Source of the DNA: Ectopseudomonas composti
Lineage (GTDB): Bacteria; Pseudomonadota; Gammaproteobacteria; Pseudomonadales; Pseudomonadaceae
DNA: 5,749 bases
Direction: 5' to 3'
Assembly (NCBI GenBank): GCA_946886245.1
Contig: CAMPIF010000308.1
Span: 1-5,749 of the forward strand
This document shows positions 5,555 through 5,749 of this stretch, piece after piece (position 1 is the first letter of the stretch; the number at the start of each line of letters is the position of its first letter). The translations under genes and the position numbers were made by a program. The notes under the pieces were generated by a model. It made no database searches. It saw nothing but the letters and a program-made list of their open reading frames with translations, and was not told the origin of the DNA.

Positions 5555-5749
5555 CTATGGCTTGGCCGGTGGCAATGGGGCCGGAGTGACGGGGATTTCG
5601 CCATCGGGAGATGGGGATGCACCACGAATTGGGGCGAGGTGAACGATGATGTCCGCGGAAATTGGGGGTGGCACGACATACGACGTGATCAATCTTGGAT
5701 CCCGGTCATACCGGTCCAGCAACTGGCAGAACGGGCAGGATCGTGATGC
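5555..5749 (-). CDS. Partial open frame, C-terminus of an unidentified protein with a CPFC motif
   Basis: A minus-strand frame is open from the right edge (5749) through 64 codons to a TAG at 5555-5557, 53 bases before traI on the same strand. It reads SRSCPFCQLLDRYDRDPRL near the edge, then SYVVPPPISADIIVHLAPIRG and a Pro-rich tail ending PLPPAKP. The other two minus-strand frames meet stops within about 45-60 bases of the edge. A Cys-Pro-x-Cys pair could be a redox (thioredoxin-like) or metal-binding site, but the rest is too short to assign a family. The Pro-rich tail would suit an envelope-exposed or linker-ending protein of the transfer region. Third-position GC is lower than in traI and traD, so a chance open frame cannot be excluded. 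If real, it would be the gene upstream of traI in the same operon. Confidence 0.42.
   Translation of the reverse strand, partial: ASRSCPFCQLLDRYDRDPRLITSYVVPPPISADIIVHLAPIRGASPSPDGEIPVTPAPLPPAKP

Noticed and set aside
5502..5600. Possible transfer origin upstream of traI (CCATTG at 5538-5543 and CAATGG at 5573-5578)
   Set aside because: The arms are 6 bases with a 29-base gap, without an adjacent nick-like motif or iterons; this is not enough to call an oriT.
5384..5746. A 120-codon plus-strand frame running to the right edge
   Set aside because: Its first third is antisense to traI and the rest opposes the CPFC frame. The translation is Trp/Gly-rich low-complexity sequence with no motif.

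Overview
The window looks like part of an integrative and conjugative element (ICE) or a related conjugative genomic island from a GC-rich proteobacterium, most plausibly a beta- or gammaproteobacterium such as Pseudomonas, Xanthomonadaceae or Burkholderiales. This rests on the high GC content, GC-rich third codon positions, and a relaxase and coupling protein of the MobH / SXT-TOL type. No integrase, attachment site or core gene is visible, so the host and element boundaries cannot be fixed.

Right part (about 1212-5749, all minus strand): this is the DNA-processing module, read right to left. A truncated upstream frame with a Cys-Pro-Phe-Cys motif (5555-5749) is followed by a MobH-type relaxase (traI, 3735-5501), a VirD4/TraD-type coupling ATPase (traD, 1832-3733) and a 207-residue multi-spanning membrane protein of the ICE TraJ/DUF4400 type (1212-1835). 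The traI stop lies one base before the traD start. The traD stop overlaps the next start as ATGA. The three genes are therefore almost certainly one translationally coupled unit. TraI would nick and lead the transferred strand, TraD would deliver it to the mating-pair apparatus, and the membrane protein probably works beside TraD in the inner membrane.

Left part (1-1196): a small XRE-type helix-turn-helix regulator (951-1196, plus strand) converges on the transfer operon with a 15-base gap. On its other side it diverges from a 102-residue protein of unknown function (520-828, minus), followed by another unknown protein that runs off the left edge (1-324, minus). The control region between regulator and 102-residue gene is locally AT-rich. 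It holds a plausible sigma-70 promoter for the minus-strand genes. The -35 box of that promoter lies inside a perfect 6+4+6 inverted repeat that also covers the regulator's start codon, a layout suited to repression by the regulator.

I do not see a clearly unprecedented system. The least explained items are the regulator's control region, the two uncharacterised left-hand proteins, and the truncated CPFC frame. No tRNA, rRNA, CRISPR array, insertion sequence or convincing intrinsic terminator was seen, and no stretch longer than 300 bases lacks a gene.
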